64,000 bases of DNA from Lantana camara (lineage: Eukaryota > Streptophyta > Magnoliopsida > Lamiales > Verbenaceae): contig CM074864.1 in assembly GCA_037501455.1 (NCBI GenBank), positions 26,468,001 through 26,532,000 on the forward strand. Reading direction: 5' to 3'. The stretch's first letter is position 1, and every line of letters begins with the position of its first letter. Under the pieces are notes generated by a model, which saw only the letters and a list, made by a program, of their open reading frames with translations, was not told where the DNA came from and did not search any database. The translations under genes were made by a program, and so were the position numbers. Below are positions 1-12,600 of the stretch, in pieces.

Positions 1-126
1 GTATTTTAGGCTTTCTAAAAGAACTCATGAATACCTAATTCGCATCTAAGCCTAAGAATTTCTACCAAATTCAGAATAATTGAGACGAATCAGAAACATG
101 ATTAACGAGGTGGCTCTGATACCACT
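1..126 (-). other. Leader of copia element A with tRNA primer site
   Basis: Read on the minus strand, the base after the LTR end at 127 is followed at once by the initiator-Met primer site TGGTATCAGAGC (plus-strand 113-124). The rest, to position 1, is the start of the internal region and shows no coding frame. The primer site shows that the adjoining LTR is a 5' LTR and that the body of the element lies left of the window. Confidence 0.85.
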
Positions 127-831
127 TGTTGGAAAACACGAATCAGAAAGCAGCGGAATTTAAAAAATTTTCCCAACAAAAGGACCTAGAACTCGCAATC
201 GTGTAACCAAATTCGTAAAGATAGAAAACTTACTTTTCTTTTATTCTTTCTTGAAGCGTTTCAAGCCACCCAAGAACACTCTTCTCGCGGCTTGATCCCC
301 TCTCCTTGGTAAAGCTCGAATCTTCAAACTTCTAACTTGAAGTCTCTAGAGAAAGTCCACCAACTTGATCACAATCTAACTAGTAAGGATGCTAGTTCTC
401 TAGTTAGTGTTTAAGCTTAACCTAGGGTTTAATTTAATCTTGGAGAAAGGAAGGTGTTTAACACATGAACTAAGAATTGTCTATTAGCTCCATAAGGAGC
501 TCGAGCTCCCCTATTTATAGGGAGGGGGGTGCCGAAATTCCTAGTCCTTTATGGGCTAGGATTCTGGTCCCTCTCTCCTATTACTTGTTCATCAAGTATT
601 TTCCAACTTTGACTTTGAATTCTAATTCAAGTCAACTTTTAAGAGAACTAAAAATATCCAAACTATTTTTGGATAATTTTATACTTTATTTATTATAAAA
701 TAAATAACTTATTTTTTATCTAATTAATTAATTCGTAATTAATTAACTAGATTATTTTCTCCAAAATTAGACTTTCTTTTTAATTCAAAATTAAACCAAA
801 GTCTATTAAATAATTAACTAATTAATTATTT

Positions 832-864
<33 letters not shown>

Positions 865-2026
865 CACACGTGTGTGACACGTGTCACTCACGTGAGCCAC
901 ACGTGTGACTTCACACGTGTGGAACCCTCTTGGCCCGATTAACTCGTTTAATAATTTTTAAGCCTCAACTCATGTAACCAAGTTGTTGTGTGTGACCCTC
1001 TAGGTTCTCAATTCAATTAGCAGTGACCCCAATTAATTAATTCACTAATTAATTAATCAGTCCACAGATTAAACGACCATAGTCTAGCAACAGGTGTTTA
1101 ACCCCTAGCTGAATTGGAATGTTCGGATTCGACAGAACCTTTAAGTCATTGATTCATGTGAGATACAATCCTCCTACTTACTATCTCTCAACCAAGATCT
1201 AGGGCAAGGGAATAATCAGAACCCTAATAATCCGGTCTTAAAGCTAAGTGCATTTCATATCCATTTGATCTCAATCCAAGAAACCCTTTTCTTGATGTCT
1301 TGATCTACTGCCTTGGCCAAGGACTCCATATGGCATATGAATGACTTACACAATAAGAGATCACCTTGAAAATGCAAGTGTAGGTCCTTTCTTGATTCTC
1401 ATTCACTTTCATGAGTCACTTGTGCGGCCCCAGCATAAGCCTTGAATCAGTTGTCTAAGGCGACACCCTTTAAAGCTTATACCTAAGACTACAGAGTTAA
1501 CTTATAAAGTGACAAGGAACCTCAAGTCTAAGGATCAATTAATCCATTTCCTGAAATAGAAACTTCCTTTCCCATTTAGGAATGTTCTCACACGGGGCAC
1601 CTCAGTGAACTTACTTATTAAAGTAAGCACCCTCATGTATCACGCACGTATCTACTATACACTTTGCACCTCCATGAAACAAGGTGGTCCTTCTTAAGGG
1701 CGTGATCCCACAAGCAAGCCTTAGAGGAGTCAGGTTGACACTCCCACTGTCTGTAGGACTCATCGGCTTGGAGTATTTTACTAATCATGACTTATGTGAT
1801 ATAGGGCTCGTTTCATGAACCATTTCACCTAAATGGTAGAGTCCTAAAGTCATCAGGATTAGGGGAGTTCTCATGCATGCACAGCTAAAGTAAACGCATA
1901 CCAAACAAGAGCATATAAAGAAGTGTTGCCTCAATTCGTTATTTCATTCAAAGATTGTCTGTGATTACAATAAGGAAAAGTACAAAGCGGATATACAATC
2001 GGCTTTCTAGGGCACTATTCCTAACA
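127..2026 (-). mobile_element. 5' LTR of Ty1/copia element A
   Basis: A 1,900-bp LTR that reads TGTTAGGAATAGTGCC at its minus-strand start (2026) and ends ...CCAACA at 127, next to the primer site. It is the same family as the copia LTR at 13524-15006, to which it aligns closely over the first 1.48 kb in opposite orientation. The strand is fixed by the primer site and by a TATAAATA box at 512-519 on the minus strand, which gives a U3 of about 1.5 kb. An (AT)n tract lies near 833-864, followed by several ACACGTGT/CACGTG repeats (865-922). The flank at 2027 belongs to the leader of element B, so A inserted into B. The other end is outside the window, so the target duplication cannot be checked. 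Confidence 0.88.
512..519 (-). promoter_or_regulatory. TATA box of copia LTR A
   Basis: TATAAATA on the minus strand inside a GC-richer stretch, about 390 bp before the LTR 3' end. Transcription would be expected to begin about 30 bp further left. The related copia LTR copies at 13524 and 33067 are both cut about 50 bp before this point, so they lack the box. Confidence 0.6.
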
Positions 2027-2073
2027 ACTAGAGCTCTGGTTTTGCAACCTAGAGCTCTGATACCACTTAAGGA
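2027..2073 (-). other. Leader and primer site of gypsy element B
   Basis: On the minus strand the B LTR ends GGGTGCTACA at 2074. Eight bases further comes TGGTATCAGAGC (plus 2054-2065), the initiator-Met primer site. Bases 2031-2057 form an inverted repeat, GAGCTCT...AGAGCTC with a GGTT/AACC inner stem and a TTGC-type loop, overlapping the primer-site end. Element A is inserted 28 bp beyond the primer site, so the rest of B lies left of A. Confidence 0.8.
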
Positions 2074-3783
2074 TGTAGCACCCTAAGCGATGGGCACCAC
2101 ATCCCCCACACAATAGCTTGACACGTGTAACGAAATAAGGACTCCGCACACACATCAAGCCATAGCAAACGGGAGACAAGCAAAACAAACCCTAGGCTAG
2201 GCGGTCTAGACCTTAATCTAGAGTGCACAAACAAAAATTTAAAACATATGCGGAAGCAATAGGATAGCAGAATACAAGTATACATACATGTATGAAATAC
2301 AATAACAGAATTTAAAACAATTATGCATGTTATTCCCTAATGTATCAAATTCATATACATAAGCTCCAAAGCTCGAAAATACAAAATAAACTACACAAAA
2401 TGCATAAGACTCCAACTACACGACTCCAAAGACTCAAAAGATAGACCGTCGCCTAGCACGATCCACTCCTGCACCTGCAACTCAAGAAACAATGGGGAAA
2501 AAGAGAGAAACAATGAGGGTCAGTCCTAGAGACTGGTGAGGGGGCTAACACACACATACCTGTAAACGTATAGAGCAAAACAAGTATCAAGGGCGTAATA
2601 ATCCATTAATCGGGAATGGTTTTTTACACGCCAAAACATTTCCCGCGATAATATATATATAAGAAGTTAAAGGCTAAGAGCCAAAATTACCAATTTTAAA
2701 TAATTAAGAAATCCATTCCCGTTTCATAGATTCAAGGCAAGATAAGATAAGACATAGTAACTCAGCGAGTACGAGTTTCTCCATGTCAAGACAAGTACAA
2801 GTCAAGCAAGTTCAAAACAAATCAATCCCACCTCAACTCTGGTGATGGAAGGGTGGATCCTACTTTTAACCATCCGTGCAAGCAAGCAAGCAGGACGTAA
2901 GTTTCGCAACACTCACGCCTGTAGAACTCCATCCCCCACGAACCTCCTAGTGGGTTCCGGTACATCCGACATGTGGAGATTATGAACAAGAGATGTGCCC
3001 GGCGGCCTTTTGGTCGTCCCGACTGCTCTGTCTCACAATCTCTGGGGCCCAACATGTCAAGTACAAGTTCAAGGACCTATCTTTGAAGGTCAATCTCGCT
3101 ACAAGTTCAAAACGTACTAGAAAGCTTTCAAAAATAAAGCAAAACATAGCGTATATACAAATAAAAACGTTTTCAAGGTCCTTCACAAGTGGGACAAGCC
3201 CTCAAAATACATATCACGCACGTATCTATCATATAGTATATAATTTCGCATGCGGGCTTCAAAACACATAGTTTTTTAGGTCAATATAACTAAAAGAAAC
3301 AAAACCTCACTTTCGAGAAGCAACGGAGACTAAAGAAGCAAACGGACGCTTAGGAGACAGCCTTGTCACTCTCGGGACAAACCTCTGAACAAAACAAGCA
3401 CAAGAGGCAAATTAGACTCAAAATGAACCAATTAGAAGCTCGTTGGATGCATATGTATCCAAGTGACACAAATGAAACCACAAAAGATGACATATTCAAG
3501 CGTTCATGTTCATACAAGTATTCAAGGGTCGAAATCACATGGTCGGGACAAGAAACAATGCATAACATGTCACATAAACATCATATATATCAAATCTCTT
3601 TATAATTCTTGCATACGCAAGCTTTAGAATGGATAAAGAATGCAACAAGCGCAAGAAGGTACCACACGTAGCACTCAAACGTCTATGCAATTACGATCAT
3701 GTTTACACTTAGAAAGCAAGGCCATAAAATTAAAATAAACATATAAACACATACTATTACATGTTAGCAACAAGTTGGGATCA

Positions 3784-3805
3784 GGGGGGGGGGGGGGGGG
3801 GGGGG
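3784..3805. repeat. 22-base poly-G tract
   Basis: An uninterrupted run of 22 G on the plus strand (C on the sense strand of LTR B), 60 bp from the palindrome cluster. A run this long is prone to slippage and to sequencing or assembly error, so its true length is uncertain. Confidence 0.9.
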
Positions 3806-3866
3806 AAGCAATGAAGAGCAACGAAACGGCGAAAGAAACTCCCCAACCGCTGCCCTTTCGAGTGTA

Positions 3867-3962
3867 ACATGGCCATGTCCAAAATACACTAAAAACGGAC
3901 ATGGCCGTGTCCGAATTTTTGAAATTAATCTTGGCGGGTCGAAAGTACAACACGGCCGTATC
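3867..3962 (-). repeat. Palindrome cluster of LTR B
   Basis: Three short palindromes: ACATGGCCATGT (3867-3878), CGGACATGGCCGTGTCCG (3896-3913) and ACACGGCCGTATC (3950-3962). A fourth, GATACGGCCGTGTC, lies just across the C insertion at 21086-21099, and its duplicate at 38774-38787 is the perfect GACACGGCCGTGTC. So C landed inside this cluster. Confidence 0.8.
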
Positions 3963-3979
3963 CAAAAATAGTTCAAAAG

Positions 3980-5888
3980 TATGACGCCCCGATATTTCGG
4001 CAGTACAGGTATGACGTATGTGTTTACCAAATTGAGTGAATTAATTGTTTATAAGTATTTTGTATATTTAATTTTCTTATTAAATGATAAAATGTTAATT
4101 ATTCATATCTTAAGTTAATTAATATTAAATATATGCGAATTAGTTGACATTTAAATCTTAATGTTATTAATATTAAATATGTATATATATATATATAAAT
4201 GATAAAATGTTAATTATTCATATTTTAAGTTAATTAATATTAAGTATATGTGAATTAGTTGACATTTAAATCTTAATGTTATTAATATTATATATATATA
4301 TATATATATTTATTTATTTATTTAATTCGTGCAATTTGACTTTAAAATATATGTAATTAGTGCATTTTGATTTAATGTATATTTAATTCATGCACTTTGG
4401 TTTATATTTAAAAATGAATTTAAATTTTGTTATATATTATGAATTTATTTATGCATTGCTCATGAGTGTTATAAACGGGCTTCGTTTTTATATGATTTGA
4501 TATCGAAATTCCGTGAAAGTTTAATATATCAGAGATATACGTGTCATGAATATGAATATATGCTCATTTCATGTTTTTGGATTCATTTGCATTAGTTTCA
4601 AATGTATTTTATTTTTGTAATTCAAATCGGGGGCTAATGAGCAATTAGCGCACCCTTGGTTCTGTATGTGATATCTTGAGCTAGGAAACTCGAATTCAAG
4701 TTTCGTCAACTTCGCTGAACTCGTAACAAAAATTCGGGTTTAATGAACTTAGCCTTATATTTTTCCAAAGTTATTTGAACCTCCGAAATTCAACCGAAAT
4801 GTGCTAAGTTCGTCAAAACTGCCACAGCTCACTAAAATGGCCATAACTTTCTCAAACCTTGACCAATTTAACCATGGTTTGATTCCTTGGAACCCTAAAT
4901 CAACCCTCTAACATCCCTTAATAATCCCCAACTGAACCAACCCTCCACACTTAGAGAAATTTCAGAAAAATCCTCTACTCTCTAGTTTTCCCGTAACCCT
5001 TGCCAAGCTTGGAGATTCAGGGCTCAAATCTCCTCCAAACTTCATCTAATCCACAAGGTAAGCTTGGGGTTGTAATATACATTCATTATGGGTTATTTTG
5101 AGCCATGCATCCCCAATTTTGAGCATGCTTTCATGGGATTTTGGAGAAGATGATTGGATAGTAGGTTTTGGAGCCATATAGTGATCTCATGCATTCCTTG
5201 ACGCTTTTGGTTGATTTAAAGCATGAAAATGGTTTTATTAACTCTCTCTTTTCATTTATGATCATTGATTATATGGCAGTTGAAGATTTAATGAGATGTC
5301 ATTAATGAGGTTTTGAAAGAAAATTGATGAAATGAGCTCTTGCCTACCTTGTTCTCGTATGGATGGTTTTGATGCATGTTGGAGTGTTGATTTAAGACTA
5401 AATTAATGATCTTTCATTACTCTTTCATACCTGATCATGTTAGCTTGAGGTTGATTGAAGCTTTGTGGAGTTTTCCCCTATTTTGCCCCTATTTTTTGGC
5501 CTGAACTGCTGCTGTAAGCTGCTGCTCTTTTCCCTTCCTTGTTGCTGTCAGTTTTCAGTTATATTGTGGGAGTTTTTGGCCTAGTTTGCTGCTGCATCTT
5601 TTACCTTAATCGCTGCTACCTGCTGCTGTGTATTCATGCGTTTAGAACAGGGGTTAAGCTTCATTTTGGGCTGCTGCTGCGCGACTAAAATGGATCTCCC
5701 CGGGCGGGGAGATTTTGGCCATGAAAAGGCCCGGCAGGGTACCCTTTGTGCAGAAACCTTTTACATGAAAGCCCCCGGGTGGGGACTTTTGTGTACAAAA
5801 TCTCCCCGGGCGGGGAGATTGGTTTGGGAGCTACTGTGTGTTGCTGCATTGATTTATGCATGTAATGTGGTGTGTGTGTGTGTGTGTG
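3980..5888 (+). mobile_element. Truncated 5' LTR of element C
   Basis: Homologous to 17641-19432 of the 3' LTR of the same element, then cut at a (TG)n run (5872-5890) where LTR F begins. It includes the U3, a donor-like AAG|GTAAGC near 5059 and the palindromes at 5695-5818. The last 1.65 kb, with exon-like segment 2, the stem-loop and the terminus, is missing. Many substitutions and a different AT-tract length separate it from the 3' LTR, so the element is not young. Confidence 0.85.
5695..5818 (+). repeat. Palindrome cluster in 5' LTR of C
   Basis: Two perfect copies of TCTCCCCGGGCGGGGAGA (5695-5712 and 5801-5818) flank weaker relatives (GGCCCGGCAGGGTACC and GCCCCCGGGTGGGGAC). The equivalent cluster in the 3' LTR (about 19247-19374) is eroded. 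LTR E has related palindromes at 25486-25503 and 25517-25535. Confidence 0.8.
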
Positions 5889-7159
5889 TGTAGCGTCCCC
5901 AAATACGCTACAACCCCGCACCGTTGCACTTCCCTGGCGGATGTGAGACCTAGCACCTGAGAGGCACGCCGGCGAACGCACGATGCTATACGATATCAGA
6001 GTAAGAAAATATAGCTGCGGAATTTGAAACATATAAAACAACAACTTATGTTTGGGGCAGTAAATAAAAGAATTTGGAATAATTTGAAACTCATGAAAAC
6101 TTAGAAGCAATACCGTAGGGTTAAAGTTGTTCATGATCTAAGAGTATGATACTGAAGTAATATAATAACTATACAAGATTATAGTCTAACTTGGCTTAGT
6201 TAAGAAACCTGATCTAATATGCACAAGGTAATGGACTCTCTATGCTTTAAGCTACCAGCTAATGAGCGATGGCAATACCTGAAATCATGAATTTGAAAAG
6301 AGCAAGGGGTTAGTCAAAGTGACTAAGTGAGGGGTGGTTGAGTGATACTATAAAACTTTAGGATTTTTACCAAGAAACTTTTATTCCAAAAGGATCTTTA
6401 ATAGTAATTGAATAAGTATAAAGTAATAATTTTAAGAGTAATGTGAAATCAGTATCCATAGTGGGATTAACCAAGAAACTCCTTGGTTAGTACCCGATAA
6501 TAGGAAAATACTACAACATATCAATATTGGGTTCATATTTATTTGAAGATAAAGGGGTAGGGGGATTATGTACTATACTTTTTAAGAAAATATGAACCCT
6601 TTTTTGTGAAACAATATGGTGCCCGCAAGCTAGGCGTTCTCCAACCTTAAACCAAGAATATTCGTAACGATATTGGTCAAGATGTTGTTACTTAATAAAA
6701 AGAAATACAACAATACCATCCTTCTTCCTCCTGTATCACCTAAGGGAGCTACCCCTAGTGACGATATACATGAACTTGGGAGGGACGTACCTTTTCCCGT
6801 CACTTGATGTGGAAAAACTAACCTCCAGTTAGACCACCACCAAGATCTAGTTGGCGGCTGGTATAATAGTAGACCTCGGCCCATGCCTCCCGGACTACTA
6901 CTTCTACCAAGACCACCGGGCCCACAATAAGAAAATATATTTTGCTTGCATTTAACGATACCCAATAAATGGTAATATAGTACCGAGATAATTTAGCAGG
7001 AGATACTTTTTATTGTGTATGACAAAACGTAATGAATACTTGAAAATAATTGATTGTGTATACTGGAACAATATAAGTTCATATCAAAGTATTTTTAAAA
7101 GGGCAGTATCATTTATAAAGGAATAAAAATTAAATGTTGTTATGGTAGGTCATAAAATG

Positions 7160-7215
<56 letters not shown>

Positions 7216-9494
7216 TGATCCCAGTTGAAAACATCTAACGTCACCTACAGTAACCAGGTATTATGTAATAATACCGGAGTCCTAGTCCGTCCAGATCTTC
7301 ACCTATGAGTGGTGATCAACTATAAGTTTCTATTACGTAACCAAAACTACTCACATAGACAAGTTATCATAAAACATGTCATAATCATGGAATGAGATCA
7401 CATAATAATATGCTGATAAAATACAACTTTAACATTCAAATAAGACTTGTAAAACAAGTGGTTATTAAATTACGAATCTTAGTAAAATTTTATATTATAA
7501 AATAAGTTCATATATTTTAATAAGAAAATCTTATTTTGGAAATGATATTTAAAAAAATATCCGATTTGAAAATCCTAAATGAATATCTTTATTTGAAATT
7601 CAAAACTTGGATAAAAATCCTAATTCTTTAATGTTTGAAACCTTGAATGTTTTGATTTTCAAAACGATAATATGAAACGTTTAAATGATCTTTGAAACTT
7701 TAATTTTACCCGATAAACCCTTATTTTCACCGTTTAAGTGAATTTCTTTAATTAATTTAGATTTTATGAAATCTTTAACTAATTAAATATTTATTAATCA
7801 TGTCACGATTCTAATTATAAGATTGGAAATGAAATTTAGGTTTTAATTTGACAATTTAAGTTCTATTCTGAAATTAGTTCACAATTTACCGATTTTTGGA
7901 AAATTCGGATAAATTTCTCCTTTAAAAATTTCAAAACAAATTTTATAATTAATTTAATATAAATTTCGAAATTATCAGGATATGGGTTGACCAAAAAGTC
8001 AAAATCGCTATTGAAAACATTTACTATTCAAATTCTTATGAATTAATCATTTTATAACATAAAATCGAACACACACACTCACACACTATCACACGTGCAC
8101 CTAAAATCATTCAAGAACAACATGAACATGTTCTCAGACTTATGAATATGTTCATACTAGTTCATGATCATAATTAATAAATTTTAGGTTCATAACATAT
8201 GAATAAAGGTAAAATGTGTCACTTTATGCAACATGATTCATGAAATTAATTCTAAACAAATTATTCTTGTCATGAATTTAATTAAACAAGATCATGAATA
8301 CTTAAACATATGAATATACTATATCGTATCATAATTCATGCATTTAATTAAATAAAATTCACATATATTATCATATTTTTCCTAAACTAGCATAAATAGC
8401 ATATATTTCATAAAATAAATTCCTAAAGCATTATTTAATTAAATCTAAGCATGCCACTACTATTATTATACTAAGAACATAATATAAAGCATGAAATAAT
8501 AAAATAAAACACACCTTAGCCTAGGGAGAGAGAGGAGTGGCGTGAGAGATGGAGAGATGGAGTGAATTTTGTGTAGTCTTGGAAATGAGCTTGGAGGGGT
8601 ATTTATACTTGGGATTTAGGGGCTTATGTTGCAATTTCTAAGAATATGGAAGAGATGTGGAAGATCTCTAACCCACACATTTGTGTGGAATTTTTGTAGG
8701 GAATGTAGAAATCTCTAAATCACACAAATGTAGAGAATTTTTGTAGGAAATGTGGAAGACTTCAATTCACATATTTAGACTTTCTATTTTAGGAAGGTGA
8801 TGTCATGGGTGATGTCATATTTGATAAAAATAATTATAAAATAATATAAAATTTATTCAAGAGTCGAGGGACGAGAACTTGAAGTGGTAAAAATAATGGA
8901 AGAATGAGTGAAAAATAAGCTTCATTATGATTATAAATGTGGAACGTTTAGGTTTTTCGTTTACAAGTCATGAACATTAAAGATGATGAAAATCATGATA
9001 AAATTATATAAACGAATCTATGATGAAGTTTAAAGGTTGGAAAAATTATGATAGTTTAGAGAAAAATTCAAGAAATGTTTTAAGTATAATTTTGAATATT
9101 GAATAAAAGCTAATTATTTAAAATAAAATGATAATTTTTAAAAAGGAAAATATTTATAAAATATGCTACGGTTGGAATCAAGGTTTTGTAAATGTATGAA
9201 AATTCATAAAATAATTCAAGGATCGTTTTGACTATAATATTGAATATCAAAAAGTGTACGGATAAAAAGTTATTTACGGTAAGAATAGTAACTAGGGTTT
9301 TGAAGTGATTTTCGATACTACTTGAGTTAGAATAGGAATTAGGTTTTGTGGATGATATCAAAATTCTCAAAATGATTCAAGGATTCATTTGAGTATAACA
9401 TTTGATAGGAAAAAGTGTTCCGAGAAATTCCTAATTGTATGGAATGAATAGCGATCAAGGGACCTAATGGTAATTTTGATCAGTGGGAGCTACA
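5889..9494 (-). mobile_element. LTR F, minus strand, 3.6 kb, no target duplication
   Basis: Termini are TGTAGCTCCC (minus-strand start, at 9494) and ...GGGACGCTACA (at 5889). A TATAAATA box lies at 8600-8607 on the minus strand, with a donor-like AAG|GTGTGT at 8514/8515, a stem-loop TTAGTC...GACTAA at 6310-6326 and an acceptor TTTCAG|GT near 6280. These show that it is an LTR of the same general build as the others. It is AT-rich and has no coding frame. LTR J (22125-22525 and 46925-47690) is a relative on the other strand. The flanks (GTGTG and TTAGA) do not match, so it is not a simple solo LTR. The left end forms the 8-bp inverted repeat TGTAGCGT/ACGCTACA. Confidence 0.68.
7163..7213. repeat. 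(AT)n microsatellite
   Basis: About 50 bp of alternating AT within LTR F. Confidence 0.9.
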
Positions 9495-9602
9495 TTAGAT
9501 TAAAGACCTTATCTTTTGTATATCGTTATAATTCAGCATGCTCACTAGTTCTCTGTTTTACCATTTAGGTCGTAGATTCTGTGATTCTCTACGTGTTTTG
9601 AA
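9495..9602 (+). other. Remnant of copia leader
   Basis: 108 bp between the end of LTR F and the gag of the copia element. No LTR end and no TGGTATCAGAGC primer site is present, so the 5' LTR and primer site of this copia element have been lost. Confidence 0.55.
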
Positions 9603-12600
9603 ATGGCAACCCTCTTGTATCGATCCTCGAGTCAAACAAGTTGGCTGGTCCCAACTATTCTGATTGGCTGAGGAATCTAAAAATCATTTTAGATTATAAG
9701 AAGAGAACTTATGTTCTCTTCGAAGGGGAGCCTAGTCCCGAAGGGAAAGCTCTCACTCGGGCCGAGCGGGAAGCGCTCCAGAAGTGGAAGGATGATAATC
9801 TCCAAGCCTGTTGCCTTACGTTGGCTAACATGTCTCCGGACTTGCAAAGGAAACATGAGGCCATGGAATTTGCTTGGGAGATTTAACACCACTTAGAGCA
9901 ACTTTACCGCCCTCATGATCGTGTTACAAGGTATAACACTTCAAAGGAATTGTTCCACTCGAGAATGAGGGAAGGTTCAAGTGTCAATGAATATGGGCTC
10001 AAGTTTCTTGCCCTTACTGAGAAACTTGCTTCCATGGATATGCCACTGAAAGATGAGCTTTCAGTGCACTTGTTGCTAGCCTCGCTCCCACCATCATTCA
10101 ATCCATTTGTCCTTAACTTCAATATTAATCATGCTGGTGCTACTGTAGCTGAGCTGATTAGTCAACTTGTGACTGCTGAAAGCACGATCAAGAAGGACAA
10201 TAAGGTTCTGATGGTGAATGCTCCATCTTCCTCTTCTGTGCCTTCTAAAGGTAAGGGCAAGAAAGCCCAAAAGAAGAAGAAGAAACCCCTTAGGCCCACT
10301 GGTGTCACTTCGAAGGGAAAGGCCCAAAAGAAGAAGCATGATCAGAAAGAGGATGTTTGCTTCCATTGTGGCAAAGCGGGACATTAGAGGAAAAACTGCC
10401 TAGAGTACAAGGCTACTCTAAAGAAAGATATGTTTCTCGTTGAAATAAATCTTTCCATTAATTCTAGTTCTTGGGTACTTGATACCGGTTGTGGAGCTCA
10501 TATCTGTAATGATGTACATATGCTAAATGAAGTCCAACAACTCAGAGAAGGAGAATGTGTCGTGAAGATCGGCGATGGTTCAAATGTTGAAGCTCGAGCT
10601 TTAGGCACAATTTGATTAGATTTAGGTAGTTTTGAGTTAGTTTTAAATAAAGTCCTTTATGTACCGAGCATTATTCATAATATAATTTCAGTTCCAATTT
10701 TAGATTGTGAAGGTTATAAAACTTATATTAAGAATGGTAAATATTTTATCAAACGGAACAACTCTTCCGTTCACATCGGTACTCTAAGTAATGGACTTTA
10801 TCTAACTCAGAATATCAATATTATGAATATACAACGAGAAACTAAACGTAAGAAAGATGACAAAGTTTCAGCTCCCTTATGGTACGCTAGATTATGACAC
10901 ATTTCCAAGAACAGAATTAGCAAGTTAAACACTTTAGGATCATTGAAAATGATCTCAAAGAGTTAACTTCTTGCGAGTCTTGTCTCAAAGGAAAGATGTC
11001 CAAAGTTCCTTTTAAAGGAACTGTGGAACGTGCCACTAAGCTCTTGGATTTGATCCATTCTGATGTCTGTGGACCGCTTAGTGTAAGCGTAAGAAACGGT
11101 CATCAGTATTTCATAACCTTTATCGATGACTTTAGTCGGTATGGTTATGTATACTTAATGAAGTATAAATCTGAAGCTTTTGAGAAATTCCTAAAATTTC
11201 AAAAGGAGGTTGAGAACCAAACTGGTCACAAGATCAAAGCACTTCGATCTGATTGAGGAGGCGAGTATCTTAGTGAAAAATTCCTTAATCATCTCAAAGA
11301 TAATGGAATTATCTCTCAGTGGACTCCTCCGGGAACTCCTCAACTCAATGGAGTTTCTGAGAGAAGGAATCGAACACTACTCGATATGGTTCGTTCCATG
11401 ATGAGTTTCACTGACTTCCACCTTCTTCCTGGGGTTATGCCCTAGAAAGTGCAGCAAAGATTTTGAATCTAGTTCCCTCTAAGTCAATCCCTAAAACGCC
11501 CTATGAAATGTGGCATGGTAAAATCCCTAGTTATTCTTACTTAAGAATTTGGGGTTGTCCTGCTTACATGAAGAGGACAGTGGGAGATAATTTAGAATCT
11601 CATTCTAACTTATGCTACTTTGTAGGTTATCCTAAGGAATCCATAGGATACTACTTCTATGATCAATCTGAGCAAAAAGTGTTTGTTTCCAAAAATGCTA
11701 CTTTTCTTGAGGAACTGTTCCTTAAAGAAAAGAAAGGCAAGAGCATAGAATTAGAGGAAGTAAAAAGTGACCCCACACCACCCATTGAAGAAACATCCCC
11801 TTCTGATCAACCACAACCAATCATGAATTTCGATACACACATAAATCCTCCTCTATGCCATTCTGAACGCGCTCCTAAACAGCCGGAGAGATGGTATGGA
11901 TTGTTCCATGAGATCTCTCAAAAGGATAATGATCCTTTAACATACGAGGAGGCACTTTTAGATTCTGACTCTGAATAGTGGATAGAAGCCATGAAATCCG
12001 AAATAGATTCCATGAACTCCAACCAAGTTTGGACCTTGGTAGATTTGCCTGATGGGTCAAACCCATTGGTTGTAAATGGATCTTTAAGAGAAAGCTTGGA
12101 GTTGATGGAAGCATTGCAGGCTACAAAGCAAGACTGGTTACAAAAGGATTTACTCAAAGACCCGGTGTAGACTTTGATGAAACCTTTTCACCAGTTGCAA
12201 TGCAAAAGTCTATTCGGATCATGCTTGCCATTGCTGCATATTATGACTATGAGATTTAGCAAATGGATGTGAAAAATGCCTTTCTCAATGGTGATATTGA
12301 TAAAGACATTTATATGGAGCAACCCATAGGTTTCACATTCCGTGGGAGTGAGCAAAAGGTTTACAAACTCCAAAGATCAACCTATGGATTGAAACATGCT
12401 TCTAGGCATTGGAACATTCGATTTGATGAATTAGTCAAAGCGTTTGGCTTCATTCAAATTTCGAATGAATCATGTGTGTATAGAAAGGAATTGAAGACCT
12501 CTGTGCAATTCTTAGTACTTTATGTTGATGACATCCTTCTTATTGGGAATTCGAAGGATGACATGAAAGTGACTAAGTTATGGTTATCGAACCAATTCGA

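Larger units (their letters stand above)
2074..3979 (-). mobile_element. Gypsy LTR B, segment 1 (3' part of the LTR)
   Basis: This is the 3' portion of a minus-strand 5' LTR about 2.95 kb long, split by element C; the rest is at 21085-22124. On the minus strand it contains, in order: palindromes on a CGGCCG or TGGCCA core (3950-3962, 3896-3913, 3867-3878), a C-run (3784-3805), an exon-like segment 3311-3384 (acceptor TTCAG, donor AAA|GTGAGG), the stem-loop CAGTCTCTAGGACTG near 2521-2536, an acceptor TTGCAG|GTG at 2474/2475, the GCTAGGCG motif, and the terminus GGGTGCTACA. No protein is encoded. The assignment to gypsy rests on similarity of the LTR end and leader to elements G and H, one of which has a gypsy gag. 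Confidence 0.82.

Noticed and set aside
5685..6134. 149-codon open frame on the minus strand
   Set aside because: It crosses the joint between LTR C and LTR F, includes the (TG)n run, and resembles no family; a chance frame.
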